This document shows positions 1-9,900 of a DNA stretch of 64,000 nt, piece after piece (the first letter of the stretch is position 1; every line of letters begins with the position of its first letter). This DNA is from Sporocytophaga sp. (GTDB lineage Bacteria > Bacteroidota > Bacteroidia > Cytophagales > Cytophagaceae): positions 315,001 to 379,000 of the forward strand of contig JANQAB010000006.1 in assembly GCA_024707265.1 (NCBI GenBank), given 5' to 3'. Made by a program: the position numbers and the translations under genes. The notes beneath the pieces are model-generated. The model ran no database searches and had not been told where the DNA came from. It was given only the letters and a program-made list of their open reading frames with translations.

Positions 1-1132
1 GATATTTGATAAAAAAAGGAACCCTGATACCACCTTCGAAATTGGTAGCTTTACCGGCACGAAGCGGTTTATTATCCAGAACATGCGTATAAGCAGCCCC
101 CCCATTATCACTGAGAAATATTACTATTGTATTATTATCAAGATTCAACTCTTTTAGTTTACTTGTAACAACTCCAACAGCGTCATCCAGAGATTTTACC
201 TGAGCCTGGTAAGCACGTACAGTGCTGTCTTTAACTGAAGTCAGCAAATCAAAATCTGATTTCTTAGCCTGTATAGGGTCATGTGGGGCGTTAAATGCCA
301 GATAGAGGAAAAATGGATTATCCTTATTTTGTTCTATAAAATCAGCGGCTTCATTACCAAATCTGGTTGTCAGATATTCTTTAACCTCCACTTCTTTTCC
401 ATTTTGTTGTATTGCTCCCCATCCTGCTCTCTTTTCTTTGAATACACCTTTGTCCCAAAACAGATGAGGCAAGTGACGTGATATTAATTGTGGATCACTG
501 ACAGCACCATAAGTAGTGCCTCCACCAAGAATTCCATATGAATAATCGAAGCCCTGTTTAGAAGGAATCAGATCTCCCCCTTCTCCCAAATGCCATTTCC
601 CGACCCAACCTGTTTTATAACCTTGCTCTCTTAACAATTCGGCAATAGTTATTTCCTGTAAAGGTAGTCCTTGCTTAATTCCTGAAAACTTTTTTACATC
701 CAGGTCTTTATTAAAGACGACATCAAACTTGTTAAGCCATTCACTCACCTGGGTTATCTTGGCCTGATCAGCATTATCAATCCCCCAGGTTGCTGCAGAA
801 CCTACGATAAACTCTGAGCCGAATCGCTGCTGGTATCTTCCGGTAAGGAGGCCTGCTCTGGAAGGACTACAATATGCTGCACTTACATATCCCTGGGTAA
901 ATTTCACACCCTCTTTTCCCAAAGCATCTATATTGGGAGTATTGATGAGTGTATTTCCATAAGAAGATAAATCATGATAGCCTAGATCATCAGCCAGAAT
1001 AATTACAACATTTGGCTTATTTCCTGCACCTTTAGAATCTTCTGATTTAACATCAGTTATAAAAGACCATAATGTTACCCCAGAGGCTATGGCCAGGAAT
1101 ACGACACCAGCTTTTACAATTTTATTTTTCAT
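1..1132 (-). CDS. Sulfatase (arylsulfatase family), C-terminus cut by window edge
   Basis: About 377 residues are visible, reading leftwards from an ATG at 1132-1130; the 3' end lies outside the window. An N-terminal hydrophobic segment looks like a signal peptide or anchor. It is followed by NVVIILADDLGY, the metal-binding start of the alkaline phosphatase/sulfatase fold, and by CSPSR within AAYCSPSRAGLLTGRY. This is the C-x-P-x-R motif whose Cys is converted to formylglycine in type I sulfatases, so a maturation enzyme is needed elsewhere in the genome. Downstream blocks VGKWHLG, NAPHDP and FLSDNGG are typical of the family. The expected role is hydrolysis of sulfate esters on polysaccharides in the periplasm or at the surface. 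It lies 117 bp downstream of the SusD-like gene on the same strand, so it is probably the third gene of that operon. The exact substrate cannot be told from sequence. Confidence 0.93.
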   Translation of the reverse strand, partial: MKNKIVKAGVVFLAIASGVTLWSFITDVKSEDSKGAGNKPNVVIILADDLGYHDLSSYGNTLINTPNIDALGKEGVKFTQGYVSAAYCSPSRAGLLTGRYQQRFGSEFIVGSAATWGIDNADQAKITQVSEWLNKFDVVFNKDLDVKKFSGIKQGLPLQEITIAELLREQGYKTGWVGKWHLGEGGDLIPSKQGFDYSYGILGGGTTYGAVSDPQLISRHLPHLFWDKGVFKEKRAGWGAIQQNGKEVEVKEYLTTRFGNEAADFIEQNKDNPFFLYLAFNAPHDPIQAKKSDFDLLTSVKDSTVRAYQAQVKSLDDAVGVVTSKLKELNLDNNTIVIFLSDNGGAAYTHVLDNKPLRAGKATNFEGGIRVPFFIKY

Positions 1133-1175
1133 ACAAGTTTATTGTTTGATTTATCATAAATTATGCATCACTCCA

Positions 1176-1200
1176 GCCTGTATTCAAGAGAGATACAGGC
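1176..1200 (-). other. Hairpin between susD-like gene and sulfatase
   Basis: An 8-bp inverted repeat (gcctgtat / atacaggc) with a 9-base loop lies between the susD-like stop and the sulfatase start. There is no U-tract on the minus strand, so it is not a classical terminator. It could be an mRNA processing or stabilising hairpin inside the operon, or be insignificant. Confidence 0.3.
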
Positions 1201-1249
1201 ATATGGAATGAGCATAGCAAAACACTTCTGGAATTTATTGACTCTCTCA

Positions 1250-2743
1250 CTACTTATCCCACCATAAGCGCGGACTCTGATGGTCAGAAGATTTTGTAGG
1301 GATATTCGTATTTAATACTTCTTCATTCTGAGGATATGGAAGTCTTCTTGGAATTCCGCCACCAGGATTAGAAGCATGATCTCCATCAGGGAGCAGACTC
1401 AACTGAGGATAACCCGTTCTTCTGTAATCTACCCAAGGCTCTGGCTGAGCATATAAAGCAATATACTTTTGAGTAATGATCGTTTTAAGATCTGTTTCAT
1501 AATCTCCCGTTAAAGTGACCTTGACATTGATATAAGATGTTCTTTTAGCCTCAGTTGCATTGGTATCTGCAGGATCTGTGACTATTTTATTAAATGAAGC
1601 ACGAACAGCATCCTGCAATGCAAGTTGCGCTCCTCCATCTCCCAATATAAGCCTCGCTTCTGCTTCTATCAGTTTATTCTCTACAAAGGATGTAAAAATA
1701 ACCTGAGAGGTTCTTGATGCAACAAAAGGACCAGGAGTTGAAAAAGCGATAACTCCGGGAGTAGGTAATCCTGCAAATTTTCCACCGGCATGATTTATTA
1801 AATAAAGCCTTCTGGGATCAATCAGAGAGACTACTTTATTTCCAGGATCTGTAGCTTCATTTCCATTCAGAAGGTTTACAATAGCCTTTCCGGCAACTAT
1901 CCAGTTGGGCCTATAGGAACCATATTGAAATATAGGATTTGAAGTTGTTGGAGCCGTGGTATAAGCCACAGCTAGATCTCCTGCGTTTGAAGTGATTCCT
2001 TTTGATGCATATTCTAATGCTTTAGTTGCAGCATCTGTTTTATCAATCTTTGATAAGTGGAGGGCATATCTCGCTTTTAAGGTCCATGCTGTTGCAATCC
2101 ATTTACTGATATCTCCTTTGAATATAACATCGTCAGAAGAGGGTACTATTCCACCCTGATTGGCAGTCCTTGGCTTACTAAGCTCCTGAATAGCGGAGTC
2201 TAACTGAATTTGAATATTTGTATAAATATCTTGTTGTCTGTCATACTTTGACAAGGGTGAAGTATTGATTTTTAAAGCATCCGAATACGGAATATCTCCG
2301 AAAACATCAGTAGCCGTTCCTATCCCCACAACAAACAATATTCTTGAAATACCCGAATAGTATGGTAATCCTGAAGCTTTAGACTTATTAATAATTATTT
2401 TTAAATTATATAATGTGCCTGGATATAAAGAAGACCAGTAATCATTATAATAAGAACTGGCTACAGTATAATTCTGTACAGTCGATGCGAAGTCTATATT
2501 ACCTGCAAAATGCTGATTAAAGATACTCACATAAGGCCCTAGCTGGGAGCTCTGAGCAAAAGAAAGTGATAACTGTGTTCCTGGCAATAAAGTATTTACA
2601 GAAGCATCAGATGGCACATTTGGATTGATATTTGTTTCTTTAAGGTTGCATGAAAATATCAGTGCAGATGTTGCTATTCCCAATAGAACCGATTTGAAAG
2701 GTTTTATAATCCTTGGTTTAATTTTAGTATTTATAGTTTCCAT
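1250..2743 (-). CDS. SusD/RagB-like substrate-binding lipoprotein
   Basis: A 497-residue outer-membrane lipoprotein that captures glycan or other ligands and passes them to its SusC partner. The start is placed at METINTK (2743) rather than at an upstream TTG that would run into the SusC gene; an AAGGA sequence lies about ten bases upstream. The signal peptide ends in LIFSC, a lipobox giving a lipidated Cys near residue 26. The mature N-terminus has the NPN-P sequence followed by LLPGTQLSLSF, characteristic of the SusD/RagB-like lipoprotein family. The C-terminal half includes a FVENKLIEAEA segment and EPWVDYRRTGYP, both seen in this family. It follows the susC-like gene by 79 bp and precedes the sulfatase, so the three probably form a polysaccharide utilisation operon. 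Confidence 0.93.
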   Translation of the reverse strand: METINTKIKPRIIKPFKSVLLGIATSALIFSCNLKETNINPNVPSDASVNTLLPGTQLSLSFAQSSQLGPYVSIFNQHFAGNIDFASTVQNYTVASSYYNDYWSSLYPGTLYNLKIIINKSKASGLPYYSGISRILFVVGIGTATDVFGDIPYSDALKINTSPLSKYDRQQDIYTNIQIQLDSAIQELSKPRTANQGGIVPSSDDVIFKGDISKWIATAWTLKARYALHLSKIDKTDAATKALEYASKGITSNAGDLAVAYTTAPTTSNPIFQYGSYRPNWIVAGKAIVNLLNGNEATDPGNKVVSLIDPRRLYLINHAGGKFAGLPTPGVIAFSTPGPFVASRTSQVIFTSFVENKLIEAEARLILGDGGAQLALQDAVRASFNKIVTDPADTNATEAKRTSYINVKVTLTGDYETDLKTIITQKYIALYAQPEPWVDYRRTGYPQLSLLPDGDHASNPGGGIPRRLPYPQNEEVLNTNIPTKSSDHQSPRLWWDK

Positions 2744-2822
2744 TAACTTATCCTTATTTGATTGTTTAATACCGGCTACCCGGTATAACTTTAATTCATA
2801 GCTACTAATCAAAACACTATGA

Positions 2823-5800
2823 TTAGAATACAATATTGACTGCTGCACCATAACTATGTGTATTGGGAGGTGTCCAGAAATCAACCCCAGGATTTGAACC
2901 GACCTGACCAGCTCTCACCATCATATCGGGATCTGAACCAGAATAATTGGTTTTTAACAGGAAGTTTCTAGCTGAAAGCGATAAAGTGGCAGCGCTTATA
3001 CCAAATCTTTTCAACGCTGCTGCTGGTAATCTATAGCTAAGACTGATATCTCTCAGTTTAATAAAATAAAGGTTCTTTTCAACAAATAGACTGTTTGTCT
3101 GAAGTGTGGTAGAATACAGGGCTTGAGTTTTTACTACTTCAATATCATTAGCGGAGCCATCACTTGCCTTTACACCTTCAAATACCATCTTTTCCCCTCT
3201 TGATTCTGTTGAAGCATCTGTACCATTAAGCACCATTTGAGATCTTGCAAAATTTAAAATATCAAAACCTACACGGGTATCAAAAAGGAATGAAAGAGAA
3301 AAAGCTTTGTAAGACAAGCTGTTTCTTAAACTTGCATTAAATCTTGGATTCGGATTTCCAATAGGAGTCGGAGATCCATTTATGAAAGGCTTTCCATAGT
3401 TGGTGCTTTCAGGATTATCATCAATAATAACCTTTCCATCTGCGTTTCTGATAAAGTCTGTTCCATAAATGATTCCGAATGGCTGACCTGCAACTGAAGA
3501 GTTATTCAGACCGTTAGAAATTTGTTCTACTCCCGGTGCAAGCTTAACAACCTTACTTACATTTTTATAGTAGATGAAATTCACATCCCAAGCAAATTCT
3601 TTAGTTTCTATGGGAGTTCCATCAAGAGACAACTCAATTCCCTTGTTTGTTACCACTCCTATATTTCTAACAACTGCAGTTGCTCCACTTGAATAAGGCA
3701 CAGTAGCAGGGATAATCTGATCTTTGCTTTTATTAGAATAATAAGTTGCGTCAACTCCCACTCTGCCTTTAAAGAATCGTAATTCTCCCCCTATTTCGAA
3801 AGATTGTATTTTCTCTGGTCTGAGGTTCTGATTGCCTTGAATCAAAGCACTGGACAATGTCGTTGTTCCATTAAATGGACCCTGATAAGCAGATTGCAGG
3901 GTGTTATTAGACAAGGTTGTATTATTATAGTAAGTAAGAAGAGAGTAAGGATCCGTATCATTACCCACAACAGCATAAGTGGTTCTTAGCTTACCAAATG
4001 TGAAATAATCATTCTTCAGTTTAAGTGCATCCGAGAAGATAAAAGATGAACCTATCGAAGGATAGAAGAATGAATTTTTACCTGCGGGTAAAGCTGAAGA
4101 CCATTCGTTTCTACCTGTCACATTAAAGTACAGCCAGCGTTTATATCCTACAACAGCATTACCATAAACAGCAACCAGTTTCTTTCTAATGGTAACTTCA
4201 TTTGATGAGACTACAGAAGCGTTAGACAACATATATTGATCAGGTACGATCAAACCGTCCCCTCTTGAAGTCAGTTGATACCTCTCTGAATTGTAAAAGT
4301 TCTGACCAAGGTTTACTGTAAGTTTAAGATCCTGATTTAAGTTTCTCTCACCAGAAAGCAGTAAATCATGATTATAGTTCTTTTGAACAAAATTTATAAC
4401 GTTTACAAGCCCTTGTCCCACGCCTGCGCTTCCGTTAGCAAATCCGGAGTTTCTGTAATCTCTGTAAAAATCTATGCCTGGTCTGAAGGTTGCTTTTAGC
4501 CATGGTAAAAAATTATAATCAAGCTGTGTATAAGCAATGAATCTGTTGACCTCGTCTTTTTGAGGATTCCGTTTAAGAGTCCAGTAAGGATTATCCCAGC
4601 CATTTCCTTGTGCAAAAGATCTAGAAGCTCCCCATGGTTTGGCCGCTGTTGGTGCAAGCTGATATGCATCCTGATGTTCCCAAGGCTTATCATATCCATT
4701 GGTTATATCAAAGTTAACAGGAGTATTTGCGAGACCTCTCAGATAAGATGTAGGATAACCTCCACCAAGAGCTCTGTTGCTAGAACCATCGTTAGCATAG
4801 GTAAGGCCAAGCGCTACTTTAAACTTTTCGGTAAAATCATAATCTCCATTAAACTTTGCTGATGTTCTTTCAAAATCCGTAGTTGGAATAATACCTGTCT
4901 GGTACAATCGTCCAAGGGAAACATAGTAAGACCCATTATCTGACCTGCCCGCTATGTTTATATTGTAATCCTGAGTAATTCCTTTAACAAAAAAATTCTT
5001 TTCGTTATCATATCTGCTTACAGCAACCCCATTTGAATATGGAGAGCTTTTGCCCACTATAATCCCGTTTTTATCATAGTCATAAGTTTGACCGGGTGCA
5101 GAAGCTACAGCATAGGTAAGGGTATCCAGCAATGCTCCCCAGCTGTTTTGGTTCGTTGGACTATATTGCCCTGCTGATCCCTGGGAGTATCTGGTTTGTC
5201 GAGGCTGAATTCGTCTATTGATCTCATCTATTGTGACAGATGAGCTTACACTTACCTGGAGTTTTTTATCCGTAAGGTTCCTGCCTTTTTTAGTATTAAT
5301 AATGATGGCTCCGTTAGCTGCTCTAATACCATAGAGTGCAGCTGCAGCAGGGCCTTTCAGCACCGTAATATTTTCGATATCATTTGGATTAACATCAATA
5401 GCCCTGTTAGACGGTTGAGAAAGAGAATAACTATTTGTAATGTTTCCGGCCAGATCTCCCACACTATTGTCAATAGGAACACCATCAAGTATGTACAATG
5501 GATTGTTATTCCCAAGAATAGAAGCACTACCCCTGATACGAATCTGAGATGCACCACCAGGAGATCCTCCACTATTCGTTACCTGCACACCAGCTATTTT
5601 GCCACTCAGTGCTGTGGTAACGTTAGGTTCCCCCGATTTCAGAATTTTGTCCCCTTTTATCTCTGTGATGGTATTAGTGATTGACTTACGTTCACTCTCA
5701 ATACCGACAGCTGTAACTACTACTTCAGATAGTTGCTGCCTGGATTTTAAAGTAAAATTCAATTCAGCCTCCTCTTCATAGACTTCAACCTCTTTAGAAG

Positions 5801-6062
5801 CATACCCGGCGTATTGTGCAACTACAGTAAAGGGAAGCGGAACATTGGTCTTTAATTCATAATCTCCGTTTTCATTTGTTGCAGTTCCTTCTTTTGTTCC
5901 TTTTATCTGGATGATCACTCCAATCAATGCCTCTTTCGTTGTTTCATCACTAATCCTCCCCTTCAGAACTGATTGAGCCAGGACAACAGAATGCATGGTT
6001 AACAAAGTAATTGTAGTTAAAAATACTCTTATACTTTTTTGATCTGTAATTAATATTCTCAT
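2823..6062 (-). CDS. SusC/RagA-like TonB-dependent outer-membrane transporter
   Basis: 1079 residues, normal SusC length. Order of parts: signal peptide (about 1-29, ending VVLAQ); carboxypeptidase-regulatory-like N-terminal extension (about 31-115, with GTKEGTATNENGDYEL); TonB plug domain (about 115-240) containing LYILDGVPID, the SusC signature; then a 22-strand-type beta-barrel ending in a terminal Phe (NIVF) as expected for Bam-inserted barrels. It imports ligands captured by the SusD partner, powered by TonB-ExbBD. No anti-sigma/sigma pair or hybrid two-component regulator is visible beside it, so control is probably by the promoter in the long upstream region or by genes outside the window. 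Confidence 0.96.
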   Translation of the reverse strand: MRILITDQKSIRVFLTTITLLTMHSVVLAQSVLKGRISDETTKEALIGVIIQIKGTKEGTATNENGDYELKTNVPLPFTVVAQYAGYASKEVEVYEEEAELNFTLKSRQQLSEVVVTAVGIESERKSITNTITEIKGDKILKSGEPNVTTALSGKIAGVQVTNSGGSPGGASQIRIRGSASILGNNNPLYILDGVPIDNSVGDLAGNITNSYSLSQPSNRAIDVNPNDIENITVLKGPAAAALYGIRAANGAIIINTKKGRNLTDKKLQVSVSSSVTIDEINRRIQPRQTRYSQGSAGQYSPTNQNSWGALLDTLTYAVASAPGQTYDYDKNGIIVGKSSPYSNGVAVSRYDNEKNFFVKGITQDYNINIAGRSDNGSYYVSLGRLYQTGIIPTTDFERTSAKFNGDYDFTEKFKVALGLTYANDGSSNRALGGGYPTSYLRGLANTPVNFDITNGYDKPWEHQDAYQLAPTAAKPWGASRSFAQGNGWDNPYWTLKRNPQKDEVNRFIAYTQLDYNFLPWLKATFRPGIDFYRDYRNSGFANGSAGVGQGLVNVINFVQKNYNHDLLLSGERNLNQDLKLTVNLGQNFYNSERYQLTSRGDGLIVPDQYMLSNASVVSSNEVTIRKKLVAVYGNAVVGYKRWLYFNVTGRNEWSSALPAGKNSFFYPSIGSSFIFSDALKLKNDYFTFGKLRTTYAVVGNDTDPYSLLTYYNNTTLSNNTLQSAYQGPFNGTTTLSSALIQGNQNLRPEKIQSFEIGGELRFFKGRVGVDATYYSNKSKDQIIPATVPYSSGATAVVRNIGVVTNKGIELSLDGTPIETKEFAWDVNFIYYKNVSKVVKLAPGVEQISNGLNNSSVAGQPFGIIYGTDFIRNADGKVIIDDNPESTNYGKPFINGSPTPIGNPNPRFNASLRNSLSYKAFSLSFLFDTRVGFDILNFARSQMVLNGTDASTESRGEKMVFEGVKASDGSANDIEVVKTQALYSTTLQTNSLFVEKNLYFIKLRDISLSYRLPAAALKRFGISAATLSLSARNFLLKTNYSGSDPDMMVRAGQVGSNPGVDFWTPPNTHSYGAAVNIVF

Positions 6063-6182
6063 ATCGTTTTATAAAATTCCATCAATGATTAAAGCATGAG
6101 TCAGACTCGTGGACAAGGCTCCGCCATTGCACAATGTTCTTGTGTTTTAAAAAAGCACAACAAAGTCTACCAGTTTGATAGG

Positions 6183-6214
6183 CAAATCTAAATCAACTTT
6201 ACAGTGATTTACAA
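6183..6214 (-). promoter_or_regulatory. Candidate Bacteroidota promoter for the susC-susD-sulfatase operon
   Basis: On the minus strand TTG (6214-6212) is followed after 21 bases by TAGATTTG (6190-6183). This matches the Bacteroidota sigma-ABfr pattern TTG-N19-21-TAnnTTTG. Initiation would leave a 5' leader of roughly 115 bases before the susC ATG. It is the best match I found in the upstream region but rests on pattern alone. Confidence 0.45.
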
Positions 6215-6658
6215 TTCAATCAGTTGCATTAAATGACAGGTTACCTAAAAAAGAATTAATTGAAAGTGAAAGAAATGGGAGTCAGATAAAACATAACTTT
6301 TAAAAAGACTCAACTAAATCAAGGTCAGTAAAGGTTAACTGAATCTTTAATCATCTTTTACAATTATTGCAAAAGCCTTCACCCCAATTGGTTAAACTAC
6401 CACCAGAAGGAATTAATTATCAAAAATTTAACTATTAAAAAATGTGATTATCAAAGATTAAATATTTATTAGACCTGAAATAATAAAAGTTACACCACCT
6501 TTTTTCGATAGGGCATATGCTATGAATTTCATGGACTAGAACTATGTGGGAATTCATTATTTCTTAATAGCGCTCTTAAATTTTGAATCTAAAATTATCT
6601 GCATCATTTAGTCATAATTAAAAGTAAAATAACTTTTTGAAAATATATTATTGATTTA

Positions 6659-6688
6659 TTGCAGGTTTCAAAAACTTATATAACTTTG
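6659..6688 (+). promoter_or_regulatory. Strong orphan plus-strand Bacteroidota promoter
   Basis: TTG at 6659-6661, a 19-base spacer, then TAACTTTG at 6681-6688: an essentially perfect TTG-N19-TAnnTTTG promoter. It faces away from the susC-like gene and towards a terminator only about 50 bases downstream, with no plus-strand gene following. See the adjacent ncRNA entry. Confidence 0.6.
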
Positions 6689-6693
6689 CCATT

Positions 6694-6765
6694 CACCATA
6701 GCTGGTTGAACATAAAAACACCCCCAACGTTTTTTGACCTTCTCAGACGGAGAAGGTTTTTTTTT
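6694..6765 (+). ncRNA. Candidate small RNA (about 70 nt)
   Basis: From the expected start a few bases after the TAACTTTG box, transcription would give a short RNA ending in an intrinsic terminator. That terminator has stem ccttctc (6738-6744) and gagaagg (6750-6756), a 5-base loop, and a run of nine T at 6757-6765. No credible open reading frame with a start codon is present between promoter and terminator, and all flanking genes are on the other strand. The body carries a C-rich single-stranded stretch (cacccccaacg) that could serve as a pairing seed. I cannot assign it to a known RNA family. Start position is approximate. Confidence 0.5.
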
Positions 6766-6890
6766 ATCCATCCTTTACGCACTACATCCAAAGTACAATC
6801 AAATTCCATTTCTTTTCAAAAGCATACTCCATGTGATTTCCTTTAAGAATAGGATTATATCAAATTCAACAATACACATATCACATATAT

Positions 6891-6925
6891 AAAAAAAAGA
6901 CCCGCCATTCGGCAGGTCTTTTTTT
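6891..6925 (-). terminator. Intrinsic terminator of the GH8 gene
   Basis: On the minus strand agacctgcc / ggcgggtct forms a 9-bp stem (one G-U pair) with a GAAT loop, followed by a U run (complement of 6891-6897). It starts 26 bp downstream of the GH8 stop codon. The T run on the opposite side (6917-6925) could let it act in both directions. Confidence 0.8.
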
Positions 6926-6944
6926 ATGTTATCGAGATAACTTA

Positions 6945-9900
6945 TTACTGCTTCACAACAGATTTAATAAGGTTTCCAGACTCTGACTGAATATGTACAA
7001 AATACATACCTTTATTCAGGTTAGACATCTCAACGTTTAAAGTATTCTCATTAGCAGCTTCAAACACAACTCTTCCAAGCATGTCAACAAGCTTCACTGA
7101 TTTGCTACCATCAACTTTAGTAATATCAATAACAAGGTTATCGGTAGCAGGGTTTGGATAGATTTCAACCATGCTGTTTAATACACTATTGATAGAAGTA
7201 ATGCTTGCTACTACAACATCAACATCAGAAGTTACCGCAGTACATGGAGCAGTTCCAGCTACTGTATATCTGAATGTATATGTACCAACAGTACTTAAAC
7301 CACTTACATTTACATTTGCTGAATTAGCAGAAGGACTGAAAGTTACATTTGTTCCTGAAGGACCAGTAACAAGACTCCATGTTCCGACAGCAGAACCTGT
7401 TCCTGAAAGAGATGCAGTAGGTCCAACAACAGAAGCCTGAGATGGACCAGCACTTGAAGAAGGACCAGAGCTAACGTTAACAGCTATAGCTGTTCTTGGA
7501 CTTTCACATGCTCCTGCTTTTTGAGAAACATAATAAGTAGAAGCTCCTGCAGTAGCTGTAGATGGTACTGTAGCGGTAGTGCTGGCGATACCTCCTGTCT
7601 GATTTGTTCCATACCACTGTAGGTCCATTCCAGTCAGAGCAGTAGCTTTTAAAGCAGCTGCTGTAGAACCTTCGCAAAGAGCAGGTGCTGCTGTAGCTGT
7701 TGGTGCCAATGGTGTACAAATATCAATTCCGGCTGCAGCATTACCTAAAGACACACCACTGAAAATGACTTTCTGATTAGTAAACGCCATTGGTTGATAA
7801 CTTGCGTTATCAGTTGAGTTTACCACTATAATAACAACAGATGCTACTTTAGAGTAATCAAATGCTGAATTATTTAGATTGATATTTGCCGGATAACTAG
7901 AGCCACTTACTGTTACTGCATTTTTGAAGTCAAACTTAAAATTCACAGTAGTACCTGGTTTTAATGAGCTCGGTCCAACCTGTTCATCTGTGTCATCAAG
8001 TGTCTGTCCTATTTGTGTAACATGGTTTTTGCTAAAACCAATTTCATATCTGTAATATGCTCCTGTTTTCCAGTCAGCCTCACCACCACCTCTGACTTGT
8101 CCGTTTTTCACAACTAATTTATTAAAAACAAGCATTTTACCATTGATATCTTTTAATTGAATCTTCAATTCAAGATTAGTAGTATTTGTCTCAGGCGCAC
8201 TTACGTCCATTTTCAACTCTGCATTATTGGTAAGGTCGACAGTGTAAGGAGTTTTAGTACCATTACAGTATTCCCCGAAGCCGAAACCTATTGCCTCATA
8301 CTTATTTTCAGCCTGTGAAATGGTATAAATCAGCTTACCATCTCCGGCTCTTGTTTTAGTTGCTGCAAAAGGAGTGTTGGCATTTACCTCTTCCCACCAG
8401 AAAATTCCAGCAGAAGTACTTCTAGTTGAAGCGGAGCAATCTTTACCTCCTGTAAGCTCGGTATGCTCAGTTGATTTTTCAAACATATCAACAATACCTG
8501 TGGTTGAAACATTTGAAGAACCTACAATAATTACATGCACTGGTGCAGATGTAGCTACAACAGTGTTGTTTGCGTCATACACTTTAGCCGTGATAACATG
8601 TGTTCCGCCAGCCAATGTTGAAGTCGAAATGCTGTATGGAGATGAATTGTCAGAACCTAACGATGTAGTTCCATCAAAAAACTCAACTTTTGATATAGTA
8701 CCGGAAGAAATGGTAGCTGTTGCTGAAATGGTAACAGATTCGCCTAAATCAAAAGTCGAATTGTTATCAGGAGTAGTAATATTAACTTCTGCAGATACAA
8801 TGTTTGAACCTGGTTGCCACCAGTTTCCAGTCAGCATAAACAAAGTAACAGTACGCAATGTAGCACTGAAGTAAGCTTCATTATTTCCTAAGCCAACAAC
8901 GTTGTTGTAGCAAGCGTTCAATGAAGATTGATTAGCAGAGTTGGTTCCCATTACTGCCAGTGCGTATGTACTAAATGTACCGTTTTTATATTGACCGTTA
9001 GCCGGGCTTTGGGCACTTGTAGATAAAGGTCCTTTTAAGTTACTCTCCTGACCTTTCAGCCAGTTAGTCATTTTAGCGCAAATATCAGCTCCTGTAGTTG
9101 CCACGCTAGGGCCATTCCAAAGCACGTCATTGGCCATTCTCCAAGGGTTTCTGCAAGATTCGAAACCATATTCATTCGGGCCATTACATCCGTTAGATTG
9201 ACCGTTGCTTCCTGCCCAGTTACTTACCAGTCCTGTGGAGGAATTACGGTTGGTCAACAAAAATTGGTTGGCAACTGTAGTAGCACTGTTCCAAAAGCTC
9301 GCCTGATTGCTTTCAATTTTTGCATACTCCCTGAAATAGGCTGGAGACATATAGCTTGGGTTTCTACAGTCATTCCCGGTTCCCCATGCATCTCCATTAA
9401 GTACCTGCTTGGAATCAGGATGCATTTCTTTCTCTCTTATAATTTTTATTAAATTCTGAGCTTGCGTTCTATAATTCCCGCTTGGCCATTGGTCAGCTGC
9501 GACAATCAATGCCATTGCAGCATCTAACTCAGCATCAGTTGCTCCATTGTACTGATCTGTATTATTACATCCATTAATTTTCCAGTTCATCACACCATTT
9601 CCATTCTTAAATGAATTGTAATATTGCCATAATCCATCAAACAAGGCTTTATCCCCTGCATATGCTGACAAAAGCATACCATATGCAATACCTTCGGATA
9701 CAGTAAACTGTGTTTGGTCAAATTTTACTCTGAAACCTTTGCCAGAACATGCTTCAACAAAGTTAGACTTCCAAGCATTGTAAGCTTCTGCAGCAGCCTG
9801 AGACTTACCATATTCCCCTCCGCTTGGCAAATTATCAGGCATAATTCCATAGGGGTAGCTGGAATTGGAGTTGAATTTCTTTGCCGGATTACCGGAATTA

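Larger units (their letters stand above)
6063..6944. other. Long intergenic region between susC-like and GH8 genes
   Basis: About 880 bp without a protein gene. It holds the candidate susC promoter (6183-6214), the orphan plus-strand promoter and small RNA (6659-6765) and the GH8 terminator (6891-6925). The stretch 6215-6650 is AT-rich and shows nothing else that I recognise. Confidence 0.7.

Noticed and set aside
8374..8874. A 166-codon plus-strand ORF inside the GH8 gene
   Set aside because: It is antisense to Ig-like and linker regions of a well-supported gene and has no start context or family resemblance; low-complexity Thr/Val codons produce such shadows.
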